Under the pieces are notes generated by a model. It searched no databases, was not told the origin of the DNA, and saw only the letters and a program-made list of their open reading frames with translations. Of a stretch of DNA of 64,000 nt, positions 48,320-59,719 are shown piece after piece. The position numbers were made by a program, and so were the translations under genes. This DNA is from Bisporella sp. PMI_857 (Eukaryota; Ascomycota; Leotiomycetes; Helotiales; Helotiaceae), in NCBI GenBank assembly GCA_021307315.1, contig JAJSPD010000034.1, forward strand, positions 124,001-188,000, written 5' to 3'. The stretch's first letter is position 1; each line of letters starts with the position of its first letter.

Positions 48320-51300
48320 ATGGTATACGGTGGAAGCTTACCATGGCGTGTCGCTCTCCAAAATGTCAGCAGATCGTGTGTTAGGCAGGGCTCATATCCT
48401 GCACTTCGAGCGTATAGTACATCTCGTCAACGGCAGCTTGCGGCGGTGCGGCTCCGGACATTACCGACGTCACTATCATCAATAGCCACATCAAGCCGAT
48501 CTTCGAATTTTTCTACATCTCCCGCGCGGCGGAAGGAGGCAATTGATCCAGAAGAGCCTGCCCTCGAGGAAACCACGGAAGAGAAAGCACAAAAGAAAGC
48601 AGATAAGACGAAGGATGGAGGGGCTGAGGAGGTCGTGGAAGGGAAGGCCAAGAGTTCCGAATCAACACCTGCAGGCTCCGCATCGTCCGGCGCGGTGAGC
48701 GATGGGAGGGGCGCCAGCGGAGCTTCAGGAGGCGGTGGTGATTCAGGAAGCGGGGATGGTGGCAAAAAAGGGCGAAAACCGGTCACAGAAAAGGGTCTAC
48801 AGAAGCCAGTGATCCCGGATATATATCCGCAGGTTCTGGCGATTCCGATCACCAAACGACCGCTGTTCCCAGGATTTTACAAGGCAATTACTATAAAGGA
48901 TCCGAATGTGGTTGCTGCGATGCAGGAGATGATCAAGCGAGGACAACCATATGTGGGAGCTTTCCTGTTCAAAGACGAAAATGTGGAAGGAGATGTAATT
49001 CACGATGTTAATGATGTTTATGAGACGGGTGTATTTGCACAGATTACTAGTGCCTTCCCGGTTCATGGCGTTGAGAATGCGCTAACAGCGGTACTTTACC
49101 CGCATCGCCGAATCAAGATCTCTAGCCTTATTTCTCCAATAAAAGGATCTGAAGGAAAGGAGGACGGAGAAGCAGATGCAGTTCCCGATGCTATCCCGTC
49201 CAAAGCTTCAAAGGAAGAGGCTGTACAGGAGAAGAAGGGCGATGTGGTTGCCAGTTTCGAAGAAGGAAGTACAGTTTTACCCCGAGCTTCAGAAGTATAC
49301 GAGCCAGCAGCTTTTCTACGAAAATACCCTGTTAGCCTTGTCAATGTAGAGAATATGGTGGATGAGGCGCATGACCCGAAAAGTGCAGTGATCCGAGCCC
49401 TCACCAACGAGATTGTCAATGTATTTAAGCAAGTGGCAACATTGAACGCCCTCTTCCGAGACCAGATCTCTACTTTCTCGATAAGCCAGTCTGCCGGAAA
49501 TGTTGTGCAAGAGCCAGCGAAGCTTGCTGATTTCGCTGCAGCAGTCTCATCTGGCGAAGTCAACGAGTTGCAGGAGGTGCTCGAGACGCTAAACGTCGAG
49601 GCTCGATTACACAAATCACTAGAGGTTCTGAAAAAGGAACTTATGAATGCGCAATTGCAATCTAAGATTTCGAAAGACGTTGAGAGCAAAATCCAGAAGC
49701 GTCAGCGCGAGTACTGGTTAATGGAGCAGATGAAGGGAATCAAGAGAGAGCTTGGTATCGAGTCGGATGGAAAAGACAAACTTGTCGAAAAGTTCAAGGA
49801 AAAGGCTTCGAAACTTGCAATGCCAGAGGCAGTGACAAAAGTGTTCGAGGAAGAACTCAACAAACTAGCTCACTTGGAGCCTGCTGCCTCTGAATTTAAT
49901 GTCACCAGGAACTACCTAGATTGGCTGACACAAGTCCCTTGGGGTCAGCGCAGTGCAGAAAATTTCGGCATTCAAAATGCTCAGACTGTTCTTGATGAAG
50001 ATCATCATGGATTAAAGGATGTGAAGGATCGCATCCTAGAATTCATCGCTGTAGGAAAGCTTCGAGGAACTGTGGAAGGCAAGATCTTATGTTTTGTTGG
50101 GCCACCAGGTGTTGGTAAAACTAGCATTGGTAAGAGTATTGCCAGAGCTCTTAATCGCCAATATTACAGATTCAGTGTTGGCGGTCTCACAGATGTTGCC
50201 GAGATCAAAGGTCACCGAAGAACATACGTTGGAGCATTACCTGGGCGAATCATACAAGCATTGAAAAAGTGTCAAACTGAGAATCCTCTGATATTAATTG
50301 ATGAGATTGACAAAATTGGCAGAGGGCATCAAGGCGATCCAGCCTCGGCACTATTGGAGCTGCTAGACCCGGAGCAAAACAACTCATTTCTTGACCACTA
50401 CCTTGATGTTCCTGTTGACCTATCGAAGGTCCTCTTTGTCTGTACAGCTAACATGACGGACACAATACCTCGGCCACTACTAGATCGGATGGAGATGATT
50501 GAGCTCTCTGGCTATGTTGCGGATGAAAAAATGGCGATTGCTGATAGATACCTTGGTCCTGCCGCGAAGGAGCTCGCTGGGCTGAAGAATGTTGATGTCA
50601 ATCTCGACAAGAGCGCTATCGAGGAACTAATCAAGTCGTACTGTCGAGAATCTGGAGTTCGAAACCTGAAGAAGCAGATTGAAAAAGTTTATCGGAAATC
50701 TGCCCTGAAGATTGTGCAGGACCTCGGTGAAAGTGCTCTTCCTGAGGAGGAGGCATTAACTGATGAGGGAAAGGCTGCTTTGGAGGAGTCTAAAAAGGAC
50801 GAATCTGACGTGAAGGAGACATCCGAGAATATCGAGAACGAGACTACGGAAACTCCACGAGTCAGCCTAAATGTCCCAGATTCGGTGCATGTTACCATCG
50901 ATAAAGATAATCTCAAGGATTATGTTGGCCCTCCTGTGTTCACTTCTGATCGTTTGTACGATATAACCCCTCCGGGAGTTGCGATGGGTCTCGCTTGGAC
51001 ACAGATGGGAGGAGCTGCGCTATATGTTGAGTCGATACTAGAGAGCGCGTTGACACGGTCCTCACGCCCTAGTTTGACAACGACTGGAAATCTCAAGGCA
51101 GTTATGAAAGAATCTACATCCATCGCCTATTCCTTTGCGAAGTCTGTGGTGGCCAAGGACTTTCCTGGTAATCAGTTTTTCAACAAAGCGAAAATCCATC
51201 TCCATTGCCCAGAAGGTGCAGTCCAGAAAGATGGACCTTCTGCTGGCATTACAATGGCAACTTCGCTGTTATCGTTAGCATTTGACCAGCCACTTGACCC

Positions 51301-51661
51301 AACAATTGCCATGACTGGTGAGCTTACTGTCACTGGAAAGGTGTTGAGAATTGGTGGACTTCGTGAAAAGACAGTAGCTGCACGGCGCGCAGGATCAAAA
51401 ACAATCATTTTTCCTCATGACAATCTCTCGGATTGGCTCGAACTCCCCGATGTAAGTTAACATAATTCGTTTAGAGAAAGATGAAGACAAGCTAATCTGC
51501 AGCAGAATATCAAGAAAGGTATCGAAGGCCGTCCGGCAAAGTGGTACTCGGAAGTGTTTGATCTGGTTTTCCCAGATCTAGACAAGGAGCATGCCAATAA
51601 CGTATGGAAAGAGCGTCTCTCGAAGAAAAAGGACGAGGATGATGACGAGGATGACGATTGA
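48320..51661 (+). CDS. PIM1: mitochondrial Lon protease (Pim1)
   Basis: Two exons: 48320-51451 and 51506-51661, giving 1095 residues. This ATP-dependent serine protease of the matrix degrades misfolded and oxidised proteins and binds mitochondrial DNA. In order: an Arg/Ser-rich presequence; an acidic/Gly-rich linker; the LON substrate-binding domain (VLAITKRPLFPGFYKA-like) split by an acidic insertion; a coiled coil (QREYWLMEQMKGIKRELG); the AAA+ module with Walker A GPPGVGKT at 594-601 and Walker B LILIDEID; a Glu/Lys-rich insertion typical of fungal Lon; then the protease domain. The catalytic pair is Ser974 (GPSAGITMA) and Lys1017 (REKTVAARRAG), 43 residues apart as in bacterial Lon. The last exon adds IKKGIEGRPAKWYSEVFDLVF and an Asp-rich end. 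The intron acceptor is CAGCAG, so a one-codon alternative is possible. Confidence 0.95.
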
Positions 51662-53635
51662 ATAGATGGCACACCTACGAGGTTTCAAGCCTAATTAGAA
51701 TCATTCATTGGTGGTGCAATTGGGGAAATGGGGAAGCATTGCATGGGCGTTCATCTTCTGATACTATAGAGGGAGATCTGTGCGACATCTCCGCTCTAGT
51801 GTAAGGTATATGCATATGTACAGATCAACATGGGAAGCTTCGGAGTATAACGAAGTGTTTAGATATCCTGATCGACCATATTCCATGGTTTGTATACTAG
51901 CTAAAGTAATCTGATTCGCTTCAGATATTCTACGAGAGACCCGTCATCTCCTTTGAGGGACGGATGCCATACATTTCTGTGATGCTTTTCAAACGTTTGA
52001 GCTGCTCAAGGCCGATGTTCCCGCTGTAGGGAGGCCCGATCTAACGGAAAACAAGTGTGGGGTGCTCTGTTCCAGCTGCTGTAAACATGAACCACTGAAT
52101 TAACAGGGCGCATAGTCCCCACTGCCCACTGCGTTGATTTTGGTTGGGCTGTCGAATGGACCTAACGGGCAGCCGGGACGAGCCTCGAGCCATGGCTCTG
52201 CGACCGCATTCTACAGGGTATAGTAGAAGGAGTGCATTTGTTAGGTGCATGCGAACATGCAGCGTCCACAGGGCACCAACCCCGAAGCCCTTACCACTGC
52301 ATACGTGTAACCGTTTCGACCATTAGAACATAGGGGCTACTACAGCCTCGCGTTGAGACCTGATTGAGGCCCGATATTTGTCCACCAGCACTCGTGATAC
52401 ATCGGCAGAATGTGGGATGGGGGTGGCCTACGGTACCTGTAAATTGCTGATTGAGAAATGTTGGGCATAATGCGGGATGCTTTCAAAACACACCTCATCC
52501 TCCTCTGGATGAAACTATTTGGAAGCCCCACGTCTAATATTGGCTGAGAGAGCAGCGAGAGAAGATGGAGAGGAGGGCGGAGGAAGGGAAAGAATCGAGG
52601 TCAACACCGAAGTCTATTGGAAATTTCGCGTGGAGGTACAGCAGACTTAATTCCCAAGTAGGTTTCGTTACATGCGAACATGAACCGTTGGTAAAATATA
52701 CATGCAAGACGGAGTAAGCTGTGTAACACATTATAGGTCCGGCCGTCAAATGATAGCTATACTTTGTCACCAGTTGTGGCTCGTCCTTCGTAAATGTGAT
52801 ATGTCAATACCTTAGTTGTTTCCCAAACCTTGAGTGATTACATGTAAATATCAGGCTGATTGGTCTGTTGGTACCATTTCGGACAGCACTTGTCCACTCA
52901 AAAGCGCCATCTCTTTCATTCAATCCACATTTTCATGTGTGGTAAAAGTAGGGCAGCCATACAAAGGCATATCCAACACCCAGACAGCACAGCACGCACA
53001 GGTACAGTATGATTATAATGCTGCTTAGCGTGATTTAGTTGCTGTAGCTAGAGAGATACCTTGGGCTGGGTGGGACTGTGTCTGAAGTTTGTGAATCCTC
53101 TTCGTGTCTGCCCTGCGCCACAACCAAACCTCTCACGGCCGGCGGTCAGGCTACCGAAAGAAACATAAGCCCACCACTTCTGCGACCAAATCTTTTCGCA
53201 TCTCGCATGCCAGCGATGCAGCACCAATTAGGATAAATAATAGTGCAACTTTTCTCCTTGGTTCCTTTTATAAACCCTACTCAATTGAGGGCCACCAATT
53301 CCACGTCCGCCTCATACATCAACAATGACATCCTTTCTCAATGCATCCTCGACCCAATGATACCCTCTAACAAGAAGGGGAGAGCTTCCTTACTCTCCAT
53401 ATTAATACCATCGGATAGCTGCATGACACGAGAGCTTGGTGTTGCGGAGAATTTCATCAGGACTCGTCGTTGCTGTCCATCGTGTTCTTCAGACCGCTGC
53501 GTCCCTTGAGGAGGAGTGTCGTTGTATTGTGGCCAAACTGTATGCAAGACCTCCCCACTCTCAATTACACTTCTGGGGTTCCTGACTAAAGCGAAAGTAG
53601 ACAACAACTAACCTCAGGGGTCACCCTGACAGACA
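51662..53635. other. 2-kb intergenic before the kinase-like gene
   Basis: Short frames of 60-90 codons on both strands without motifs. The right part (53100-53635) must include the leader of the kinase-like gene and contains upstream ATGs. No repeat or RNA gene was noticed. Confidence 0.5.
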
Positions 53636-56011
53636 ATGGCACAAACGGAGCATGCTCATGAGAGGACAGCATCCACCGATCAGAGAACGTCGTGGTCATG
53701 GAGAAAATTGTTTGGGAATGCGGCGCCTCCTGCGGCACCAGACGCAGACACAGCGCGGCCGGGTCTTGCTCGTCGATTATCCAGGAAAGTTGTCCCAGAG
53801 CTCCGTCGGCCGGGGACTTTCAAGAGGCAGCAGTCCGAATTAAGACATAGGTTGGAGCCAACAAAACCCAATACTGAGGAACGGCGGACCGTGTCCATGG
53901 ACAGGAGATGTGCGACTTCTGTGCGGGATGCATCTGTGGTTGGACCACCAAGATTAAGTGCACCAGAGCTACTGGAAAAGCTGGATGCCATTGAACCAGA
54001 CCTGAATCAATCGAAGACTAGTGTCACGAATACACAAAAGGATGATGCTCAAGGCTTTGTGGAGGTCACCAAGGAGGCGTCTAACATGGACACGGCATCT
54101 ATCGCCACAGACGACTTCGATGAGCTGATACTTGAAGAACTAGAGACCCGATGGATTCTGAACCTGAGCATGCACTTTAGGGATAAATCACAACGGGAAA
54201 AGTTTTTCGTAACATTTGCAGAAACACCTACTCACTGGCGGCGTGTCACGATCTCGCTTGACTATAGGAACGCTCCTCCAGGTTCACTAGAGGAAGAATT
54301 ACAGCGTACTCGCTTTCAGCGAGACAAGAGTGCTCGTATATATGAAGCCATCCGCGAATCACTCCCCGATATTCAGTTCTATGATACAGTGACCAACTTA
54401 AAGCTCCAAACAGAACATGACAGATTACATGTGCACGTGGTGGAAGACCTTTCAGAAATAATATCTTATCCACCGGTCAGATCAATAAGCCATCTCAAAT
54501 GCCGGCGGGTACGCGAGGACGAGCTGGTGTTTGATTCCCACTTATCCGGATTTGTCTACAAGGTTAGTGTGAACAATGAGGTCTTCATTAAGAAAGAGAT
54601 CCCAGGTCCAGACACAGTAGACGAATTTCTGTATGAGATCAACGCATTGCACCAACTTACTGGGTCGCACAGCGTTATTCAATTTGGTGGTGTTGTGCTC
54701 GACAACAATGGAGAATATGTCAAGGGACTTCTGATCAGTTTTGCAGAGAAGGGTGCTCTAATTGACGTTATCTATGATGGAGAAGGCAGTATTCCATGGC
54801 ACCGCCGTGAGCGATGGGCAAAGCAGATAGTGCAAGGTCTTTCTGAAATCCACGAAGCAGGTTTTGTACAAGGAGATTTTACGCTATCAAACATTGTCAT
54901 TGACGGCGATGACAATGCGAAGATCATTGATATCAACCGTCGAGGATGTCCAGTCGGGTGGGAGCCTCCAGAAGTGACTGCCCTCATCGACAGTAGTCAG
55001 CGAATTTCAATGTATATTGGAGTCAAATCTGATCTTTACCAACTGGGAATGGTCCTATATGCTCTTGCCACACAACAGGATGAACCCGAAGCGCATCGCC
55101 CTTTCATCCTGGACTGCTTTCCACCAGAAATCCCCAATTATTATTTAGATCTTTGCCATCGGTGCCTGAACGACGATCCTCGTCGTCGATCTCAAGCTGA
55201 AGTTCTACTAACTTTGTTCCCGGAAATTGAGGAGCAGATCACTCAAAAGTATGAACATCCCATTCCAATTGTGGTAGATGCGCGGCACATTGACGAGACA
55301 CGGTACGACGAGACAATACTTCCACATGAGGCCAATTACAATTCTAGGAAACTCAGCTCCTTGTATAGTCCAGGATCTGCTCCTCGTATATACGCCGAGA
55401 CGGATGTCACAGATGAATCTGAGTATTTTCCAAGGCGAGGAAGATCCCCTCCAGCACCTAGAAGATTAGAGATGGACCCTTGGGATGTTCCGTTGCCACA
55501 TTCTAATGGCGATTCCGATCATTTGAATAATTCACATGATATCTTAGTAGTGGAAGATGAGGGCCCGGTATCAGTGCTAGCCATGGGCGATGGTCATATA
55601 CCACCATACTTTGATGATGTGTGCAATGAGGCGGAATATATACAGCCTATAGACCTACAAAAACAAATGCTACATCAGCAGGCCCAGATTGAAGCATCAA
55701 CCATACCTGAAGAGCAACGGAAATTAGTCTTGAATGCATCCAAGATTCCACAAATTCCAGAGAAATTTCCGGACGTAAATATCTTGGAACATGTACCACA
55801 TTCTAGCTTACCCTTACAGCCTGCGGGAGGAGAATACAAAGAACCACAAATCATAGCATCGGCAGATCGGGAACCAGACCCAACATCAATCAGGATTCCT
55901 CCAGATAATTTTTTGGCCGGCGTTGGAGGCGCATATAGCACAGATATTGAAAAGCATCCCGCAAACTTGGAGGCTGAATTTACGACACTTATGACAGAAG
56001 CGGAAGGGTAG
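53636..56011 (+). CDS. divergent fungal protein-kinase-like protein
   Basis: One uninterrupted 791-codon frame from the ATG at 53636. The first 150 residues are basic/disordered (WSWRKLFGN, RPGLARRLSRKV). A conserved-looking helical region follows (FDELILEELETRWILNLSMHF). The kinase fold covers about 290-530: glycine-loop position SGFVYKVSV, lysine in EVFIKKEI, helix C glutamate in DEFLYEINALHQL. The catalytic loop reads FVQGDFTLSNIVI (His of HRD replaced by Gln, Asp and Asn kept). DFG is replaced by DIN, with a very short activation segment (RRGCPVGWE) and PPE in place of APE. Asp and Asn retention makes catalysis possible, but the changed HRD and DFG argue for an atypical or inactive kinase. 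The C-terminal 230 residues are acidic and unstructured. Partner and pathway are unknown; similar proteins are expanded in filamentous ascomycetes (family knowledge). Confidence 0.75.
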   Translation: MAQTEHAHERTASTDQRTSWSWRKLFGNAAPPAAPDADTARPGLARRLSRKVVPELRRPGTFKRQQSELRHRLEPTKPNTEERRTVSMDRRCATSVRDASVVGPPRLSAPELLEKLDAIEPDLNQSKTSVTNTQKDDAQGFVEVTKEASNMDTASIATDDFDELILEELETRWILNLSMHFRDKSQREKFFVTFAETPTHWRRVTISLDYRNAPPGSLEEELQRTRFQRDKSARIYEAIRESLPDIQFYDTVTNLKLQTEHDRLHVHVVEDLSEIISYPPVRSISHLKCRRVREDELVFDSHLSGFVYKVSVNNEVFIKKEIPGPDTVDEFLYEINALHQLTGSHSVIQFGGVVLDNNGEYVKGLLISFAEKGALIDVIYDGEGSIPWHRRERWAKQIVQGLSEIHEAGFVQGDFTLSNIVIDGDDNAKIIDINRRGCPVGWEPPEVTALIDSSQRISMYIGVKSDLYQLGMVLYALATQQDEPEAHRPFILDCFPPEIPNYYLDLCHRCLNDDPRRRSQAEVLLTLFPEIEEQITQKYEHPIPIVVDARHIDETRYDETILPHEANYNSRKLSSLYSPGSAPRIYAETDVTDESEYFPRRGRSPPAPRRLEMDPWDVPLPHSNGDSDHLNNSHDILVVEDEGPVSVLAMGDGHIPPYFDDVCNEAEYIQPIDLQKQMLHQQAQIEASTIPEEQRKLVLNASKIPQIPEKFPDVNILEHVPHSSLPLQPAGGEYKEPQIIASADREPDPTSIRIPPDNFLAGVGGAYSTDIEKHPANLEAEFTTLMTEAEG

Positions 56012-56639
56012 GAGTTCTTTTATTTCGGCATAGCGTAAAGGTATTGAGTGCGAGCTTAATAAAGAGCGGATCGGATACTTAACAACAGATAGCCACCGCA
56101 GGTTATATTGGCGTAAGGTATGGGCGGTTGTATAAAATATCGGTGAATTTAATCATATCTTGATAGAGCTGAGAATAAACTCTGCTCTAGGTCTTCTAGT
56201 ACTCGTTTGCGATTTGTGTCTGGTTAATTTTCCATTTCTCCCTATTTTCAGCTTGCTTTCGCAGCAGCAAGTTCTGTCCCTTTCATTCTGTATGGAGATA
56301 CTTTGATTTGAAGTTGAACCAATTGCCTACACTAACAACTTCTGATTTGGTATGACAGTCACATGGCTTGACCACAGAGTAAACCAATAGCAGCCCTTGC
56401 AAAGGCACGGCGACGCGCCCAATTATGGACGAGGGCCGGTTTCTGAGTCATTACTCAAACAACGACACTCCATGATCTTACCTGGTGGTTCAGCTCAACT
56501 ATACTACGCCTATAATGCTTTTTTCTTCTCTATTAAACTGCAATAAACCAGCAGTCCTCGTCTATTTGAAATTTCCACATTCACACATAACGAAAGAGCG
56601 TGGGTAATAACCACTACAGTTTTGGAAAAACTTCCTATA
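56012..56639. other. intergenic
   Basis: No coding signal; 3' flank of the kinase-like gene and upstream region of the nucleotidyltransferase-like locus. Confidence 0.6.
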
Positions 56640-57371
56640 ATGTCTCGTCCAGAGCCTATCACCACCGCCAGGGAATTCGTCGCAGAACGCTTCCCAAACG
56701 CGCTTCAAGCATGGCTCGGCGGGTCAGCCGCTGCCGGACGAACGACCATAACGTCCGACCTAGACGTCACGGTCCTGATAGCCAAAGGAGAAGTTCACCG
56801 GGAGTCACAAACCTTCAAAGGCTGGCCAGTTGAGGTTTTTGTGCACACCGAATTCTCCGTCCGCTACTGGGTAGATTTGGAGGAGAAAGAGCGATGCCCG
56901 ACAACGTGTCGTCTCGTAGGCCTCGGTATTCCGTAATTGTCTGGCGATGGAGGAACGGAGATCCAGCAGCTGTGTCAACGGGTGTTTGAAGCTGGACCAC
57001 AACCATTCTCTGAGACTGAGCTCAATATGGTGCGCTATGCTATAAGCGACCTCCTAGATGACCTTGCCGGTGGGGGCTCACCAGCTGAAATGTCTGCCGT
57101 TGTCTTAGAGGTCTGGCAGCGTACTGCCGCGCTGCTTCTTATGTCCAGGAGGAGGTGGCTGGGCACGGGGAAATGGCTAGCGCGTGAGTTGAAGGAGATT
57201 GACGTCGAAGATGGAACCCGCATTGCTGAGGAATTTCAAGAGTCTCTTATGCAAGCAGTAAGCGGTCAGCCAGATCAACTCATTGCGCTGGCAAGGAAAG
57301 TTCTTGAGCCGCTGGGTGGTCGTCTCTGGGATGGATACTATTTAAAAGGCCCACCAGAGACGCAGACCTAG
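56640..57371 (+). pseudogene. bacterial-type nucleotidyltransferase, interrupted by in-frame TAA
   Basis: One reading frame runs from the ATG at 56640 to the stop at 57369-57371, broken only by TAA at 56934-56936. The first part has LGGSAAAGRTTITSDLDVTVL, the G-S-x9-D-x-D signature of MNT/pol-beta-type nucleotidyltransferases, then GWPVEVFVHTEFSVRYW. The second part has MVRYAISDLLDDLAGG, VWQRTAALLLMSRRRWLGTGKWL and LARKVLEPLGGRLWDGYY, as in stand-alone actinobacterial and other bacterial proteins of about 240-260 residues. The substrate is unknown. The stop sits where homologues have a conserved LVG-S-V-x-V segment. Either the gene was silenced by a nonsense or compensating indel change, or a 45-nt intron (CTC|GTAGGC...ACGGAG|ATC), which keeps frame, removes the stop. 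The intronless, bacterial look suggests transfer, which is inference. Confidence 0.7.
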
Positions 57372-57803
57372 ATAACTAAGCAGTTTCAGGTAGGAAACAG
57401 TAGAACGAGATTGAGAGAGTTAGCATTTCATGTTCGAAAGTGCGTCCTACACCATTGACAATGGCAATTAATACAGCATTCCCGGTACGTGTAGTCATGA
57501 TTGAATACGGAAAAGTAGAAGTAAGATGATAACTACAGTTAAGACTACCAAGTCATGGAAGATTCGCTAATATGCTCAATATGACTCTCAAATGGCATCG
57601 GCGTGGAGTCGCAGGACGAATGTAGTCTAGCTACCTTCTAGAAAAATGACAATAGCGATTACCAATTGCTAGCTCGCGAATGGTGGCACCTGCCTAATCG
57701 GTCCACTAGCACGTGTCTAATACGGTGAGTCACCTTTCTAGGTCGTGCTATACATAAAGCTTGCGAACCTAAATCTGCACATTTTGTCATCAAATAAGCA
57801 AGA
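57372..57803. other. intergenic
   Basis: No coding frame seen. It contains the promoter of the GNAT gene, with an AT-rich leader ending just before the ATG at 57804. Confidence 0.6.
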
Positions 57804-58543
57804 ATGAGTAAGTATGCTGCCGAGTCAGAGCGCCTATGGCTCCAACCTCTCAGTGTTGAGGAGCATCTGGACGATTACCATATAATCACGACAAGCGAGC
57901 GTGCAATGTCATGGTCGTAAGTCCTTCTCATGATTCACTTCTTTTCTCGGAAATGTTAATGGCTGTATTAGGACGAGGCAGCCATCGACAAGCCTGGAGC
58001 AAACCAAGTCTATGATATTAGCCAGATTACCGTCGCCAGAGAAGCCATGGATCGAGAACTATGCAATCCTACTAAGGTCTTCCGTTCCTGCCGATGGACA
58101 GGGGAAGCCGAGGGTGATTGGGATAGTTGGGGCGCCACGAAATCACCCTGCTGGTGCCGAGATTGGATACGGACTCCATGAGGATTTCTGGGGAGTGGGG
58201 TATGCTTCGGAAGCCTTGAGGCTATTCATTGAGTTGTATTGGGGACCGGGAAGTATGTTTCTCTACATAGTTCGTGGTCACGCATATTAGCAACTCCCTG
58301 ATGTGTTTTAAAGGAGAAAATGCGAGAGATCAGTTGATCGCTGAAATCGATCCGGAAAATACCGCAAGTCAAAGGGTCGTGGAAAAGCTTGGGTTCAAAA
58401 GAGGTGAATTGTTGAAAGATGTGTATCAAAGAGGCATCGAAGTACGAGCTGGAAAAGAGATTAAAAGAGGTAAGCTAGCTTTATGGAGCAGATCTCCTGC
58501 CTTTAGGTTTCATGACTTTGTTCTACCTTGGAGACAAGTGTAG
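57804..58543 (+). CDS. GNAT-family N-acetyltransferase (RimJ/RimL type)
   Basis: Three exons: 57804-57916, 57972-58252 and 58314-58543, giving 207 residues. The first exon begins MSKYAAESERLWLQPLSVEEH, matching the 'ERLxLxPL' first strand of this subfamily. Motif A reads EIGYGLHEDFWGVGYASEAL, with the acetyl-CoA loop WGVGYA. Motif B is DPENTASQRVVEKLGFKRGEL. The tail carries WSRSPAFRFHDFVLPWRQ. The protein would acetylate an amine substrate that cannot be deduced. Introns are 55 and 61 nt; the first junction is TC|G and the second A|GA, and both keep frame. It follows the nucleotidyltransferase locus on the same strand with 0.43 kb between. Such acetyltransferases are common accessory genes in fungi. 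Confidence 0.85.
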
Positions 58544-58886
58544 ACTTCCACATATATTTCCAGAGTAGAAGGATCTTGAAAGAATGTATGCAATCCATGA
58601 GATAGCTAGGACAAGGAAACTAACTCAGGTACTCTAATTTGTAGACCAGATGAGGTGGTACCTTCCTAGACCTACAAAATCTAGCCAGCCGTGAGATAGG
58701 GTACATCCAAATACCACCATTTACTACCGCCATCTACTTATGTTACATTGTATTCAGGTTCTATCTTGAGTCTTGAAATGGCGCCGTTCTTTCATATTCT
58801 TGCCCAACAACCACTTGGTGTATTATTATTGTTGACTCTATCGAGTCTCAATACTTTGTGAAAAACTGGCCAAGTCTTGCATTAAC
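58544..58886. other. intergenic
   Basis: Convergent 3' flanks of the GNAT gene and the hydrolase remnant; nothing else was seen. Confidence 0.6.
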
Positions 58887-59719
58887 CTAATCTGGCTTCT
58901 CGATTTGGATCCAGTGACCAGCGTCAATCTTCTCAGTCGTCTAGTTAGGCACATACGATTTCATCTGGGAAAGCATATCAGCGGAGGCGGTGATGAAATT
59001 CGTTGAACTGAGCATAATCGTAGGTTGGTTCGGGGTGTGACTTTCCTTTAGAATCTCTATGGACTCATATTAACATTTTTGAACTGGCATGTTTCTTGAA
59101 GTATAAGCCATACGTTTGTCATCTTCCTCGGTGAAGAGTAAGAAGTACTTGAACACTGAAAAGCCTATATGCTCTTGGACAGCAGCGTTGACATATTTAA
59201 TGGTTTCCAATGAAAGACCTTGACCAGGAGCCTGATAGCTGACATCTATGAAAGCAAGCTTAGTAAAGAGTTCTGGGTGGTAATTTGCAAGGTGAGAGAG
59301 AAGGTATGAGCCCTGATTTGACTATTAGAAATCTCAAGATATGCAATCGTCGGAGGAGGATACCACTGACTCAGTCATGAGCAACGCCAATAACCTTAGA
59401 TATATTCTCATGCTCTGGTATCTCAAAAGTTTCTTCAGCCATCCCTTTGGCCTTGTATGCCTGAACATCGAGGGTTTGGATGTTCCTGCATAACCGAGGA
59501 GATCAGGTACTACGAGCCATAGCCTCTCTTGAAGAAATACCCGATCTGATACCGCCGGTCATATGAGGAGCTTGGAAATCCGTGTAAGAACAAAATGTAG
59601 TTTTCCTCATTTCCAGATGTCGGCTTGAGATGTACATAGTCATAGTGGAAGCCTCGCCATGTTGTGTGCCGTGAGATGGGAAAGCTCATAATCCTAAGTT
59701 TTGGCGTCGAAGTGCACAA
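58887..59719 (-). pseudogene. epoxide-hydrolase-like alpha/beta hydrolase, degraded
   Basis: The remnant reads from an ATG at 59689 (or 59719). LFLHGFPSSSYDRRYQIGYFF contains the oxyanion HGFP motif. Then the frame shifts at GYG, with VVPDLLGYAGTSKP in another frame, and shifts again to DVQAYKAKGMAEETFEIPEHENISKVIGVAHD, where the nucleophile-elbow Trp codon has become TGA. After a probable old intron come GSYLLSHLANYHPELFTKLAF and SYQAPGQGLSLETIKYVNAA. A stop follows at about residue 195, then a shortened cap region with another stop, and finally the catalytic-histidine segment TTEKIDAGHWIQIEKPD ending at 58887. At least two frameshifts and three stops, and about 60-80 residues missing from the cap, make a functional protein unlikely. 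The family would hydrolyse epoxides or related esters. Confidence 0.82.
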
